Source: QHVT01 sp036389275
GTDB taxonomy: Bacteria > Acidobacteriota > Thermoanaerobaculia > Gp7-AA8
Assembly (NCBI GenBank): GCA_036389275.1
Contig: DASVQE010000080.1
Span: forward strand, 10,737 to 74,736
Direction of reading: 5' to 3'
DNA: 64,000 nt
The translations under genes and the position numbers were made by a program. This document shows, one piece after another, positions 35,701 to 44,538 of this stretch. The stretch's first letter is position 1, and each line of letters starts with the position of its first letter. Under the pieces are notes generated by a model that was given only the letters and a program-made list of their open reading frames with translations, had not been told where the DNA came from and ran no database searches.

Positions 35701-38700
35701 CCGTGGCCACTACCGTGTACGACGGCATCGGCCGCGTTGCTCAGGCCTTCGTTCCTTGCTTCGGCGCCGCGAGCAACATCGTCACGACTCCTTGCGGCTC
35801 CGCGTCGACGATCACCGCGTACGACGTGTTGGGCCGTCCGGTGAGCGTGACCATGCCGGGCAATCGCACCACGACCTACGCGTACTCCGCGGAAAACGGC
35901 CGCTGGCTCACCACGGCTGTCGATCCGCGCGGGTTCACGACCAAGACGTATTCGAACCTGCTGGAACAGATCGTCGAAGTCGACGAACAATCAGAACGCT
36001 GCGGCGGGTTCTGTTCCACGACTGCGAAATACGACGCCGTCGGACGCCTGCTGCATCAGGCCGACCCTGCCGGAAACGAGGTCGTCTACACCTACGACGA
36101 CCTCGGACGTCGTCTGACGATGAACGATCCCGACATGGGGCACTGGAGTTACGAGTACGACGAAAACGGCAACCTGACCGCGCAGACGGACGCGATCGGT
36201 CAGCGGATCGAGCTCCACTATGACGCCCTGAATCGCCTGACGCTCAAGGACCTGCCGCCGACCGGTCCGAGCGCCGAAGACGTGAAGTACTTCTATGACG
36301 GCAACGGTCCGGTTCCGCCGGCCGAAGCGCCGGCTCCGACGATCGCCGGCATTCAACCGTCCGCACGCGAGGCCAATTCGGGAGCATTTACGCTCACTGT
36401 CACCGGCAGCAACTTCACCAGCCGCTCGATCGTGAGATGGAACGGCGCCGACCGCCAGACGACGTTTGTGAGCGCGCAGCAGCTCGCGGCGTCCATTCTC
36501 GCGTCGGACGTACAAACATCGGGATCGTTTTCGGTGAGCGTGGCAGACGGCAGCGTCTCTAACAGCGTCGCCTTCGTCGTCAATAGTCGGCCGACGGTGA
36601 CACTCACCAGCCCGACGAACGGGCAGGTATTTTCGACCGCACCGGCCACGATTCCGCTGCGCGCGAGCGTCGTCGATGACAGCGACGGTCTGACCGTCCG
36701 CTATTTCAACGGCTCGACGCAGATCGGCTCGAGCAATACGCCGCCGTCTTACGCATTCGATTGGACCGGCGTGACCGCCGGCTCTTACACGCTCCGTGCA
36801 AATGTCACCGACCGCTTCGGCAGCACGGCCGATTCCGGCAGCGTCACCGTCAATGTGTCGACGCCGCCGACCGTTCGCATCACTTCACCGGCCAGTGGAC
36901 AGGCGTATCCCGCACCGGCCACAGTGACGATCACGGCCGAGGCGAGCGGCGCCGCGCCGATCGCCAGGGTGGTCTTCCTCTCGGGGAATTTCATCCTCGG
37001 CCAAGTCACCACCGCTCCATACACCTTCACCTGGAACAACGTGCCGGCCGGTATTTACGAGCTCCGCGCCGAAGCGACGGACGTCAACGGCAGCACCGGC
37101 GCGAGCACGAATACCGCGGTCATCAGCGTGAGCGCCGCACAGACGTGCACGCTCCTCGGCCCGAGCAGCGGCGCGGAGATCTACGCGCCGGCTACGCTCG
37201 GCTTCCGCGTGACCGCGAACAGCCCGTCGGGCGAGAAGATGAAGGACATCGCGCTGTATGCGAACAACACGCTGCTCTTCCGCGTGCTCGATACCTTCAC
37301 GCTCAATTACACCTGGAACAACGTGCCGGCCGGCAACTATCACGTCGTAGCCGTAGCGACGAATTACTCGAACCTGGCCGTCTCCTCGGCACCGATCGAC
37401 ATCGTCGTGCAGACGCGGCCGGCGAATCTAGCCTCGTTCGTGTCTCAGGTCGTGCCGGCCTCCATGATCGCCGGCCACACATACGACGCCACGGTGACGA
37501 TGCAGAACGACGGCACCGCCACGTGGACGGCCGCCGGCAATTACCGTCTCGGTTCGCAGAATCCGCAGGACAACACCACCTGGGGCTTGGCGCGCGTGAA
37601 CCTGCCGGCATCGACTGCGCCCAATGCCCAAGTCACGTTCCGCTTCAGCGTCACGGCACCGTCGACGCCCGGCTCCTACGTATTCCAATGGGAGATGGTG
37701 CAGGACGGTGTGGCGTGGTTCGCCAAGCCGACCACGCCTGTCACGATCAACGTGCTCAGTGCCGCCCAAGGATCGGTACCGGTCAATTACGCACTGAATC
37801 GCGTCGCCAACCAGACCACCGCCGCGACCGGCGACTTCGCCGCGGACGCGCATCGCGCGGTTGACGGCAATACGAACGGCAACTATGCGGCGGGCTCGGT
37901 AACCCAGACCGAGACCTACGACAAGCCGTTCTGGCAAGTGCCGATCTCCGGCCCGAACGTCGTCAATCAAATCGACATCTGGAACCGGACCGACTGTTGT
38001 AGCGAGCGGCTGGCGAATTTCTATGTGTTCGTCTCGGCGGATTACGTCATGTCGAATGATCCCGTCACTGCGTCGAGGCAGCCCGGCGTCTGGAGTTATT
38101 TCTTCTCCGGTCCCGCGCCGGCCCACGTGGTCATTCCTGTGCCGGGCGTGACGGCGAATTGGGTGCGCGTGCAATTGGCCGGAACGGGTATTCTGTCGCT
38201 CGCCGAAGTGCAGGTGTGGAACACGGCCACGACCGCGCTCACCAATGCCACGCAATCGAGCACGATGGCCGCGACGCCGCCGGGTGACGCGTTCCGGGCG
38301 GCGGACGGCAACACGAACGGCGATTATCCGGCCGGTTCGGTCACACAAACCAACAGTGAGGTTCAGCCGTGGTGGCAGGCCGAGATGTCGGCGTCGACCG
38401 GCATCGATCACATCGATGTGTGGAACCGCGTCGATTGCTGCAGTGAACGCCTCAATGACTTTTATCTCTTCGTGTCGGACACGCCGTTCGCGTCGCCGAA
38501 TCTGGCGGCTACGCTCAGCCAGCCGGGCGTGAGCGCGTACCGCCGTACGGGCGTGGCCGGCCAGGTCTCGACGATTCGAGTGAATCGCACCGGGCGTTAC
38601 GTGCGCGTGCAGCTCGCAAGCGCCGCGGCCGGAATTCTCTCGCTCGCGGAAGTGCAGGTATTCGCCGGAACCGTCATGCCGCCGCCGGTCGTCAGTATGA

Positions 38701-41700
38701 CCAGCCCGACCAATGGCCAGATTCTCTATCCCGCGCCGGCCACCGTTCCGTTGCGTGCCAGCGTCAGCGGCGGCAGAGGCACGGCCACTGTCAATTACTA
38801 CAGAGGGACGACGCTCATCGGCTCGAGCTCCACGGGACCGTCCTATTCGTCCGACTGGGCGAACGTCGCGGAAGGCGATTACACGCTCAAGGCGGTGGTG
38901 GCCGACGCCAATGGCGACACCGCCGAATCTGCGACGATCACCGCCCTCGTGCGGCAGAGAAACAACGCACAATTCATCGCGCAGTCGGTGCCCTCGTCGA
39001 TGATCGCCGGCGCGACGTATACCGTCACCGTGACGCTGCAGAACAGCGGCGGTGCCACCTGGACCGCGGCCGACAATTACAAGCTCGGATCGCAAAGCCC
39101 GCAGGACAACACTACGTGGGGCCTCTCGCGCGTGGCGCTGCCCGGCCCGGTCGCCTACGGCGCGCAGACCACCTTCTCGTTCAATGTGACGGCGCCGTCG
39201 GCGGCCGGCACGTACACGTTCCAGTGGCGGATGCTGCAGGACGGCGCCGGCTCGTTCGGCGCCGCAACGCCGCCGGTCAGCATCACCGTGGCCGCGCCGC
39301 GCAATGGCGCCACGTTCGTCACGCAATCGATCCCGACGTCGATGGTCAAGGGGCGGAGCTACTCCGTCTCCATCACCATGCGCAATAGCGGTACGACCGA
39401 CTGGACTGTGGCCGGCGGCTACAAGCTCGGGTCGCAGTCGCCGCAGGACAATACGACGTGGGGCGGCTCGCGCGTGGCGCTTCCCGGAACGGTCCCGGCC
39501 GGGGCGCAGGTGACGTTTTCCTTCGTGGTCATCGCGCCGTCGACGCCCGGCACGTACGCGATGCAGACGCGCATGATTCAGGAAGGCGTCGAGTGGTTCG
39601 GCGATCTGACGCCGCTCGTCAACGTCACCGTCACCGATCCTCCGTCGAGCGGTCTCATTGCGGCGTGGAAGCTGGACGAATTCGCCGGCAACACCACCGC
39701 CGACGCGACCGGCAACGGCAGTACCGGAACGCTCCTCAACGATCCGCTGTGGATCGAAGGCCGCACCGGCGCCGGTCTGCAGTTCAGTAGCGCTGCCAAA
39801 CAGACGGTGCGCATTGCGCCGTCGGCACGCCTTGCTGCTCTGGCGAACGACTTCACCATCTCCTTCTGGGTCTATCCCGGCAGCACGCACGAGATCGACG
39901 TGGCCAGCACCGACGGCACCGCCGGAACGACCGGCCAAAAGTACGTATTTGGTCCGCGCTTCGAGTCGAACAGCGACTCCGGCGTCGGCATCTCCGTCGG
40001 CACCAACGGCATCAGCGTCTACGAGCACGCCACCAGTTACATGCCGGCGCTGCTCGTCTATCCCGCGCCGATCGACGGCTGGACGCATGTGGCTGTCGTT
40101 TATAAGAACAAGCAGCCGTCCCTGTATGTCAACGGGACGCTCGTCCGCGTCGGACTGACAAGTCCGCGCCTCAATGTGCACGCCGTGCCTGTCGACATCG
40201 GCGGCATGACGTACGGCTATTACGACGGCTGGCTGGACGACGTCGGCATTCACGACCACGCACTGAGCGCAGCGGAAATCGCTTCGCTCTCACGCGGCCT
40301 TGTCGCACGCTGGCCTTTGACCGAGGGCTCGGGCACGACCGCGGCTGATTCGAGCGGCAACGGCAATAACCTCACCTTGCGCGGCGGCGCGAGCTGGACG
40401 GCGGCGAACGGCGGCAGCGTCCTCGCCCTCGACGGCGCGAGCGGTTACGCACAGGTGAGCTACGGCCGTACGATGGTGATGAACCGTTCGCTGACGTTCA
40501 GTGCGTGGCTCTATGCCGCCTCCGCCTCCCAAGGCACGCTGGTGTCGAAGGAAGGCGAATACGCCATCGGCCTCTCCGGCGGCACCTTGCGCTTCATGTT
40601 CAATAACGACAACCCCGGCTGGAACAACTGGATCGATACGCATTACGTCGTGCCGCTGCAGCGTTGGCTGCACGTGACCGTCGTCTACGACACCGGCCTG
40701 GTGAAGACGTACGTCAATGGCGCGCCGGTAAGTATTTATCCAGGTGAAGGACCGATCCGGCCGACCGGCGTCGATGATTTCCGGATCGGCGGGCGGCTCT
40801 GCTGCAGCGAATTCTTCAATGGACAACTCTCCGACGTGCGCCTGTACGACCAGGTGCTGTCGCCGCTCGACGTCCAGGCGCTCGACGAAATCATCTGGAT
40901 GGAAGACGGCGTTCCCGCGGGCGCGACGGCCCTCGGCGACAGTTGGGATTTCATCAATTACAACACCGAGCCGGGGCCGTATTCGGGCGCGCTGGCGCTC
41001 CGCTCCGCGAGTACCGCGGGAACGCATCAGAATTATTTCGCCGGCGCGACGCAGACGCTCAGCGTCGGAGCGAACGACGTGCTGGTCGCGCATGTCTATC
41101 TCGACCCGGCCTCGCCGCCGAGCGAGATCATGCTGCAGTGGAACGACGGCACGTGGGACCACCGCGCGTATTGGGGCGCCGACAATATTCCATTCGGCGC
41201 GGTCGGCACAGTGGCCCGCAAGTACATGGGACCGTTGCCGCCGGCCGGACGGTGGGTGCGTCTGGAAATCCCGGCCGCCGCGGTCGGTCTGGCCGGACGC
41301 GTGCTCACCGGGATGGCTTTCACTGAATACGACGGCCGCGTGGTCTGGGATCACGCCGGACTCACGCACGCATCGCAGGCCGATACGACGTTCAAAGGGC
41401 CGTCGCTGGTCACGGGCGCGGTTCTCGGCACGCCGCGCAATGACTTCAGCGGCGCCGCCGGCATGAAGTTCACCACCGGCGCGCAGCCCGTTACCGTCCG
41501 CTCCCTCGGCCGTATGTACCTCGCCGGCAATAGCGACATGCACGCGCTGAAACTCGTGCGCGCCAGCGACGGCACGGTCGTGGCCGCGGTGGACCTGCTC
41601 ATGCTCGGGGGTACAGTGAATGAATTCAAGTACGCCGATCTCCCGGCGCCGGTGACGCTCACCGCGAACACCAGCTATTACCTGACCAGCAGCGAGTCCT

Positions 41701-41882
41701 TCGGCCGCGACCAGTGGTACGACGGCGACACCGCCGTCACGCCGGCGGCCGTAGTGACGATTGACGGTCCGGTCTCGCAGCAGGCGCCGGACGAAGAGAG
41801 CGGCTTCGGCGTCCAGCCGTACGTTCCGGTGGCATCACCGAATCACGCATACGTCCCTGTCGACCTGAAATATCAGCCGTAA
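32718..41882 (+). CDS. Exported 3054-residue YD-repeat / Ig / lectin multidomain protein
   Basis: Signal peptide (residues about 18-40, ending V-Q-A-Q). Then a conserved N-terminal region with C-F-V-C-G, YD repeats (about 33730-36300), an IPT/TIG domain (36330-36590), three Ig-like domains (36595-37410), an NBR1-type Ig domain (37430-37770), two discoidin/F5-8 domains sharing W-N-R-x-D-C-C-S-E-R-L (37785-38675), another Ig-like domain, two more NBR1-type domains (38965-39630), two LamG/concanavalin-like domains (39650-40890) and jelly-roll-like domains to the end. There is no RHS core or toxin tip, so it looks like an adhesin or glycan-binding surface protein rather than a toxin. Starts at one of two adjacent ATGs after AAGAGG. 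It overlaps or abuts the next gene at its stop. Confidence 0.85.
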   Translation: MMNARRMRPVVQDVPCTRLLLLIVLTALFFLPANGVQAQFTAPAEPGCFVCGTRPIEQILEDLHEQERERAEKFAEENAQWFQSHGLDASIGRTAWDYMNYPVQPMFAPTTLERSTVTTAYELGNQEPLTIRMGPATLTYRGARVQMIEGFKVDTIADDGGVSQSCKGSFNWIHASSGWADLLPDPNRVTEGDGGGLYVRASLKGYLTRVAVRTFVDNAKNTCNGVTARYVYRYQYHAPDGGIIAFYQRPREVPGTSFPGGCGHAAIPAAEPNFYWSSDGNTSLDTSNKCKPVIRWADGSTEEFHAAITEPPRFDSGDVIIGPAFEPSCSTQDATADLRRIDANGNITTYRYSTAADGRQVETMTDPQGRLTVLTYDEDPNGMPRLRSVELPSIGNAPAFRYSITWRTLDVRFNQIWPDVTCSPESGTGTGCASAMIFDVVDNIVIPDGRQYVFEYGPWGNLVRVSEPEGAVSEFEYGGPANVGYANAVLPLVNRIDQSDACGTMWSGEAVKMQARGLVRTRLYPEGRGTGKPVFGTTRNFSLRKLTVPGCVFDDIGAGVAGPDGCSQVWMETTHSDGTLTKTGHVTRALSRMIPGDDRFAVPPTVPVPVHGRFLGEETWSGPNLVEAKYNGDKETGALWYESEFVKAVRLPYALPAHVRAIRERNLRDGLFTTTNFVYGDAIDIDPGSGVESRVTAPTMVCTFAGIVDTAGCSPANATALLKSETTYLNYFDGSLAGRHLLSLPLVKKGFGPDATGKAFSTVPLIETTNVYDEFDLTASHRPAGSLDGSLGLAAGSRRGNLTSMRQRVSATKTVTAQTKYYDTGQLQAVIDNRGATTTYDVDFRLCSAAPRLTLTVTNPLGHVSSQVTDCLSGLVLRATAADGNSSYIQYNALAEPVEKAGPEDFLTPLPQTGPQAYTRDPAAPTGSGTAPGQAAVGSWIERLGRGVVGQQRTVTHLRDGSPDGHYTKMFTDGLGRVIQTRTEVDPAKTGFAETVATTVYDGIGRVAQAFVPCFGAASNIVTTPCGSASTITAYDVLGRPVSVTMPGNRTTTYAYSAENGRWLTTAVDPRGFTTKTYSNLLEQIVEVDEQSERCGGFCSTTAKYDAVGRLLHQADPAGNEVVYTYDDLGRRLTMNDPDMGHWSYEYDENGNLTAQTDAIGQRIELHYDALNRLTLKDLPPTGPSAEDVKYFYDGNGPVPPAEAPAPTIAGIQPSAREANSGAFTLTVTGSNFTSRSIVRWNGADRQTTFVSAQQLAASILASDVQTSGSFSVSVADGSVSNSVAFVVNSRPTVTLTSPTNGQVFSTAPATIPLRASVVDDSDGLTVRYFNGSTQIGSSNTPPSYAFDWTGVTAGSYTLRANVTDRFGSTADSGSVTVNVSTPPTVRITSPASGQAYPAPATVTITAEASGAAPIARVVFLSGNFILGQVTTAPYTFTWNNVPAGIYELRAEATDVNGSTGASTNTAVISVSAAQTCTLLGPSSGAEIYAPATLGFRVTANSPSGEKMKDIALYANNTLLFRVLDTFTLNYTWNNVPAGNYHVVAVATNYSNLAVSSAPIDIVVQTRPANLASFVSQVVPASMIAGHTYDATVTMQNDGTATWTAAGNYRLGSQNPQDNTTWGLARVNLPASTAPNAQVTFRFSVTAPSTPGSYVFQWEMVQDGVAWFAKPTTPVTINVLSAAQGSVPVNYALNRVANQTTAATGDFAADAHRAVDGNTNGNYAAGSVTQTETYDKPFWQVPISGPNVVNQIDIWNRTDCCSERLANFYVFVSADYVMSNDPVTASRQPGVWSYFFSGPAPAHVVIPVPGVTANWVRVQLAGTGILSLAEVQVWNTATTALTNATQSSTMAATPPGDAFRAADGNTNGDYPAGSVTQTNSEVQPWWQAEMSASTGIDHIDVWNRVDCCSERLNDFYLFVSDTPFASPNLAATLSQPGVSAYRRTGVAGQVSTIRVNRTGRYVRVQLASAAAGILSLAEVQVFAGTVMPPPVVSMTSPTNGQILYPAPATVPLRASVSGGRGTATVNYYRGTTLIGSSSTGPSYSSDWANVAEGDYTLKAVVADANGDTAESATITALVRQRNNAQFIAQSVPSSMIAGATYTVTVTLQNSGGATWTAADNYKLGSQSPQDNTTWGLSRVALPGPVAYGAQTTFSFNVTAPSAAGTYTFQWRMLQDGAGSFGAATPPVSITVAAPRNGATFVTQSIPTSMVKGRSYSVSITMRNSGTTDWTVAGGYKLGSQSPQDNTTWGGSRVALPGTVPAGAQVTFSFVVIAPSTPGTYAMQTRMIQEGVEWFGDLTPLVNVTVTDPPSSGLIAAWKLDEFAGNTTADATGNGSTGTLLNDPLWIEGRTGAGLQFSSAAKQTVRIAPSARLAALANDFTISFWVYPGSTHEIDVASTDGTAGTTGQKYVFGPRFESNSDSGVGISVGTNGISVYEHATSYMPALLVYPAPIDGWTHVAVVYKNKQPSLYVNGTLVRVGLTSPRLNVHAVPVDIGGMTYGYYDGWLDDVGIHDHALSAAEIASLSRGLVARWPLTEGSGTTAADSSGNGNNLTLRGGASWTAANGGSVLALDGASGYAQVSYGRTMVMNRSLTFSAWLYAASASQGTLVSKEGEYAIGLSGGTLRFMFNNDNPGWNNWIDTHYVVPLQRWLHVTVVYDTGLVKTYVNGAPVSIYPGEGPIRPTGVDDFRIGGRLCCSEFFNGQLSDVRLYDQVLSPLDVQALDEIIWMEDGVPAGATALGDSWDFINYNTEPGPYSGALALRSASTAGTHQNYFAGATQTLSVGANDVLVAHVYLDPASPPSEIMLQWNDGTWDHRAYWGADNIPFGAVGTVARKYMGPLPPAGRWVRLEIPAAAVGLAGRVLTGMAFTEYDGRVVWDHAGLTHASQADTTFKGPSLVTGAVLGTPRNDFSGAAGMKFTTGAQPVTVRSLGRMYLAGNSDMHALKLVRASDGTVVAAVDLLMLGGTVNEFKYADLPAPVTLTANTSYYLTSSESFGRDQWYDGDTAVTPAAVVTIDGPVSQQAPDEESGFGVQPYVPVASPNHAYVPVDLKYQP

Positions 41883-41893
41883 TGGAGCGAACG

Positions 41894-42457
41894 ATGCTGA
41901 GAAAACAATTCCTCGTGACGCTTTTCATTGTGACGGCGGTGCCGTGCTATGCGGCGTCGACCTTCTGGCGGCAGAGCGTGAACGTCGACGACCGCACCAC
42001 GACCCTGGTCAAAACCGCCGGCTGCGACGGCTGCGCCGATGCGTGCGCGACGTCGGCCGAGGCGGTGAGCGGCCCGGGCGGTGCTCTCGAGATCAAAGCG
42101 ACGGAAAAAGGCGCGAACCGCTTCGTCGGCCTGACCACCGATCCTGGCCGCTTCTTCGGCCAGGTGCACCGGCCCACCGCCACCGCGTGGCAAGACCTCG
42201 ATTTCTCGCTCTATTTCATCATCGGCGGCTACGTCGAGGTGCGCGAGCGCGGCGTTTACCGCACCGACACCACGTACACGGACGGCGACGTGTTCCGCAT
42301 CGCCGCCGTCGACCGCAGCATCCAATATTTCAAGAACGGGGAGCTCTTTTACACGAGTGCGATCGCGCCGAAATATCCATTGAACGCCGCCGCACTGCTG
42401 ATGAGCAAGGGAAGCACTGTAGCGACGCCGGTCGTGATTGCGGGAGGTGCGCAATGA
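41894..42457 (+). CDS. Small secreted beta-rich protein of unknown function
   Basis: A 187-residue protein with a signal peptide (M-L-R-K-Q-F-L-V-T-L-F, ending Y-A-A). I chose the ATG at 41894 because GGAG lies six bases upstream; an ATG at 41882 overlapping the previous stop would add four residues. The mature part has C-x-x-C-x-x-x-C and a pattern I-G-G-Y-V-E-V-R-E ... V-F-R-I-A ... I-Q-Y-F-K-N-G-E-L-F-Y-T-S, typical of a SPRY/concanavalin-like sandwich attached to bacterial surface proteins. It follows the giant YD protein directly and probably belongs with it. Confidence 0.7.
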   Translation: MLRKQFLVTLFIVTAVPCYAASTFWRQSVNVDDRTTTLVKTAGCDGCADACATSAEAVSGPGGALEIKATEKGANRFVGLTTDPGRFFGQVHRPTATAWQDLDFSLYFIIGGYVEVRERGVYRTDTTYTDGDVFRIAAVDRSIQYFKNGELFYTSAIAPKYPLNAAALLMSKGSTVATPVVIAGGAQ

Positions 42458-42494
42458 CGGCAAAATCGGCTCACAATACGGCGTCTTGACGGGC

Positions 42495-42965
42495 ATGCGG
42501 CGCGAGCACGACGGCTTCAGCATCGCCGAGCTGATCACGGTCGTCGCCCTCATCGGCATCCTGGCCGCGGTCGCGTTGCCCGTGGCCAGGATCGGCTTCC
42601 AGCGGCAGAAGGAGATCGAACTGCGGGCGCGTCTCCGAAAGATCAGCGAGGCCATCGACCGGTACCACGATCTGCGCCAGGCCGGCGCCATTCAGGATCC
42701 GCCGCGCATCGGCCAGGGCGACTATCCCGGCTCGCTGGACGACCTGGTCAAAGGCGTCGATCTCGTGCCCATCTACGGCAAGCGCGTCCACTTCCTCCGT
42801 CAGCGCGATCTCATCGACCCGATGACGGGAAAGAACGACTGGCTCACGCTCTCCGACTCCGACGATCCGGACACGAAATCGTCGAACGGTAGCAACGTCT
42901 TCGAGGTGCACTCGCGCTCGTCCCAATTGGCACTGGACGGCAAGACTCACTACAACGAATGGTGA
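42495..42965 (+). CDS. Orphan GspG-like pseudopilin, paralogue of 3354-3854
   Basis: A 156-residue pseudopilin starting at the ATG of M-R-R-E-H-D-G, with cleavage before F-S-I-A-E-L and Glu5 present. An earlier TTG/GTG start would place the signal helix too far inside. It shares R-Q-K-E-I-E-L-R, A-I-D-R-Y-H-D-L, D-L-I-D-P-M-T-G-x-N-D-W and the terminal H-Y-N-E-W with the operon pseudopilin 39 kb away. It lies alone at the end of the YD-protein gene group, with no ATPase or platform gene nearby, so it must use machinery encoded elsewhere, most simply the 2277-12802 operon. It may adapt that machinery to the adjacent exported proteins. Confidence 0.85.
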   Translation: MRREHDGFSIAELITVVALIGILAAVALPVARIGFQRQKEIELRARLRKISEAIDRYHDLRQAGAIQDPPRIGQGDYPGSLDDLVKGVDLVPIYGKRVHFLRQRDLIDPMTGKNDWLTLSDSDDPDTKSSNGSNVFEVHSRSSQLALDGKTHYNEW

Positions 42966-43025
42966 CCGGCGCGGCGGTCACTTCCCGCACCGGGCGGGTA
43001 TGCGGTGGGATGCGGTTGCCGTGGT

Positions 43026-44243
43026 CTAACGCGAGATGTGACCCGACGCGTACTGCGCCGTGCGCACCCATTCGCCGTTTACCACCGTCCAGAAGTCGAA
43101 GTTGGCGATTTTGCGGTCGCCGGCTGGGTCGAGGGCGGTGGGGCCGGTGAGGCCCCAGTGGCGTTGGACGTTGCGGGTGAAGGATTCGCGCAGGAGTTTG
43201 TCGTCGTCGTCGACTTCGATCATCGCGAGCACGGCCACCCAGGCGGCGTCGTAGACGGAGAGCGCGTAGGCGTCGGGGGTGAAGCCGATGCGCGTGCGGA
43301 TCTCGTCGCTGACGGGCTGCCAAAAGTCGCGGGCGCTTTCGTCGAGGCCGACGTTCGGCGCGGTGAAGTGGGTGGCGGCGGCGAAGCTGGCCACCGTTGC
43401 GTCGTCGACGAGGGCGCGGCTCTGCGTCACGCCGTCGGCGCCGTACCAGCGCACGGCGGCGAGGTCGGCGTCGAGTCGCGCCAGGCGGAAGATGTCGGCG
43501 GCTTCTTCGAACGACGCGAGGTAGACGGCGATGTGCGCGGCCGGCTGGCCGGTGCGCGCGGCGCGGACGGTGTTGCCGAGGGCGGTGACCTGCGCGGCGA
43601 AGTCGGTGGTGGTCGGCGGATAGGCGACGCCGAAGGCGATGTGGCCGCCGAGGGCCTCGAAGGAGCGGCGCGTGCTCTGGGCGAGACCGCCGTTACCGGC
43701 GTCGTCGCGCCACAGCTCCACGATGGTGTCGATGCCGTCGGCGCGCAGCAGCGCCGCCTGCGCCGCGCCTTCGAGCTTGTCGTTCGGCGCGAAGCGGAAG
43801 AGGTAATCGTTCTCGATGGCCAGCGACGAGGCGGTGCTGGCCTGGCTGACCAGCACGATGCGGTGCTCGTTGGCGTACGGCAGGATCTCGCGCGCCTCGG
43901 CGCTCGACTGCGGCCCGATGACGAGGTGCACGCCGCGCGCGTCGAGCGCCTGCAGCTTCGCCAGCGCGACGGAGGGCGTGAGCTGCGTGTCTTCGACGTC
44001 GACGGTGACGCGGTACGGCGATGACAGCGCGGCGAGCTCGGCGTTGATGTCGCGCGCGGCGACGTCGAGCGCGGCCGCGCTGGCAGTGCCGAGGGACGCG
44101 CCGTCGCCCGTCAGCGAGAAGAGCGCGCCGATGCGCACGTCGCGGCGGAACGGACGCACCACGTGCAGCTTCGCGTCCGCGAGAGGCGCGGCAAGACACA
44201 CGAGGAGCGAGAGGACTGCTAGGCGGCGGACCATGGCGCGCAT
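43026..44243 (-). CDS. ABC transporter substrate-binding protein, branched-chain amino acid type
   Basis: A 405-residue periplasmic-binding protein (Peripla_BP_6 family, LivJ-like). The signal peptide is M-R-A-M-V-R-R-L-A-V-L-S-L-L-V, ending A-D-A. Two lobes follow: D-V-R-I-G-A-L-F-S-L-T-G-D-G-A-S-L-G-T at the start of the mature part, I-G-P-Q-S-S-A-E-A in the hinge region, and Y-G-A-D-G-V-T-Q-S in lobe two. No permease or ATPase genes adjoin, so it may be an orphan or a receptor-type sensor component. A second ATG three codons later is equally good. Confidence 0.85.
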   Translation of the reverse strand: MRAMVRRLAVLSLLVCLAAPLADAKLHVVRPFRRDVRIGALFSLTGDGASLGTASAAALDVAARDINAELAALSSPYRVTVDVEDTQLTPSVALAKLQALDARGVHLVIGPQSSAEAREILPYANEHRIVLVSQASTASSLAIENDYLFRFAPNDKLEGAAQAALLRADGIDTIVELWRDDAGNGGLAQSTRRSFEALGGHIAFGVAYPPTTTDFAAQVTALGNTVRAARTGQPAAHIAVYLASFEEAADIFRLARLDADLAAVRWYGADGVTQSRALVDDATVASFAAATHFTAPNVGLDESARDFWQPVSDEIRTRIGFTPDAYALSVYDAAWVAVLAMIEVDDDDKLLRESFTRNVQRHWGLTGPTALDPAGDRKIANFDFWTVVNGEWVRTAQYASGHISR

Positions 44244-44265
44244 TGTGGCAGATGCGCGGACGAGT

Positions 44266-44538
44266 TCATCCCTTCGACCACAACGTCCACGCGCCAATCA
44301 CGATGAAGCCGATGCCGGCCACCATCTTCAAAGTGCGTGGTGAGATGTAGCGCTCGAGGGCGGCGCCGACGAGGACGCCGATGGCGGCGGCGAGGACCAG
44401 CGCGGCCGACGACGCCAGGAAGATCACGAGCTTGCTCGTCTCTCCTTTGCTCGCGAAGAGCATCGTGGCGAGTTGGGTCTTGTCGCCGACCTCGGCGAGG
44501 AAGACCGTTGCGAAGACGGTGAAGAATGCTCGCAGCAT
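44266..44538 (-). CDS. GDT1/UPF0016 family half-protein (manganese/calcium exporter)
   Basis: A 90-residue membrane protein of the UPF0016 (GDT1/TMEM165, MneA/MntX-like) family. The family motif E-x-G-D-K-T is at residues 16-21 in helix one, and two more hydrophobic helices follow (about 37-58 and 72-88). Most homologues carry two such motifs in about 190 residues; this one carries one and so would have to form a dimer. These proteins move Mn2+ (or Ca2+) out of the cytoplasm. The gene starts directly after the TonB-receptor stop codon with no gap, so the two are likely cotranscribed. Confidence 0.88.
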   Translation of the reverse strand: MLRAFFTVFATVFLAEVGDKTQLATMLFASKGETSKLVIFLASSAALVLAAAIGVLVGAALERYISPRTLKMVAGIGFIVIGAWTLWSKG

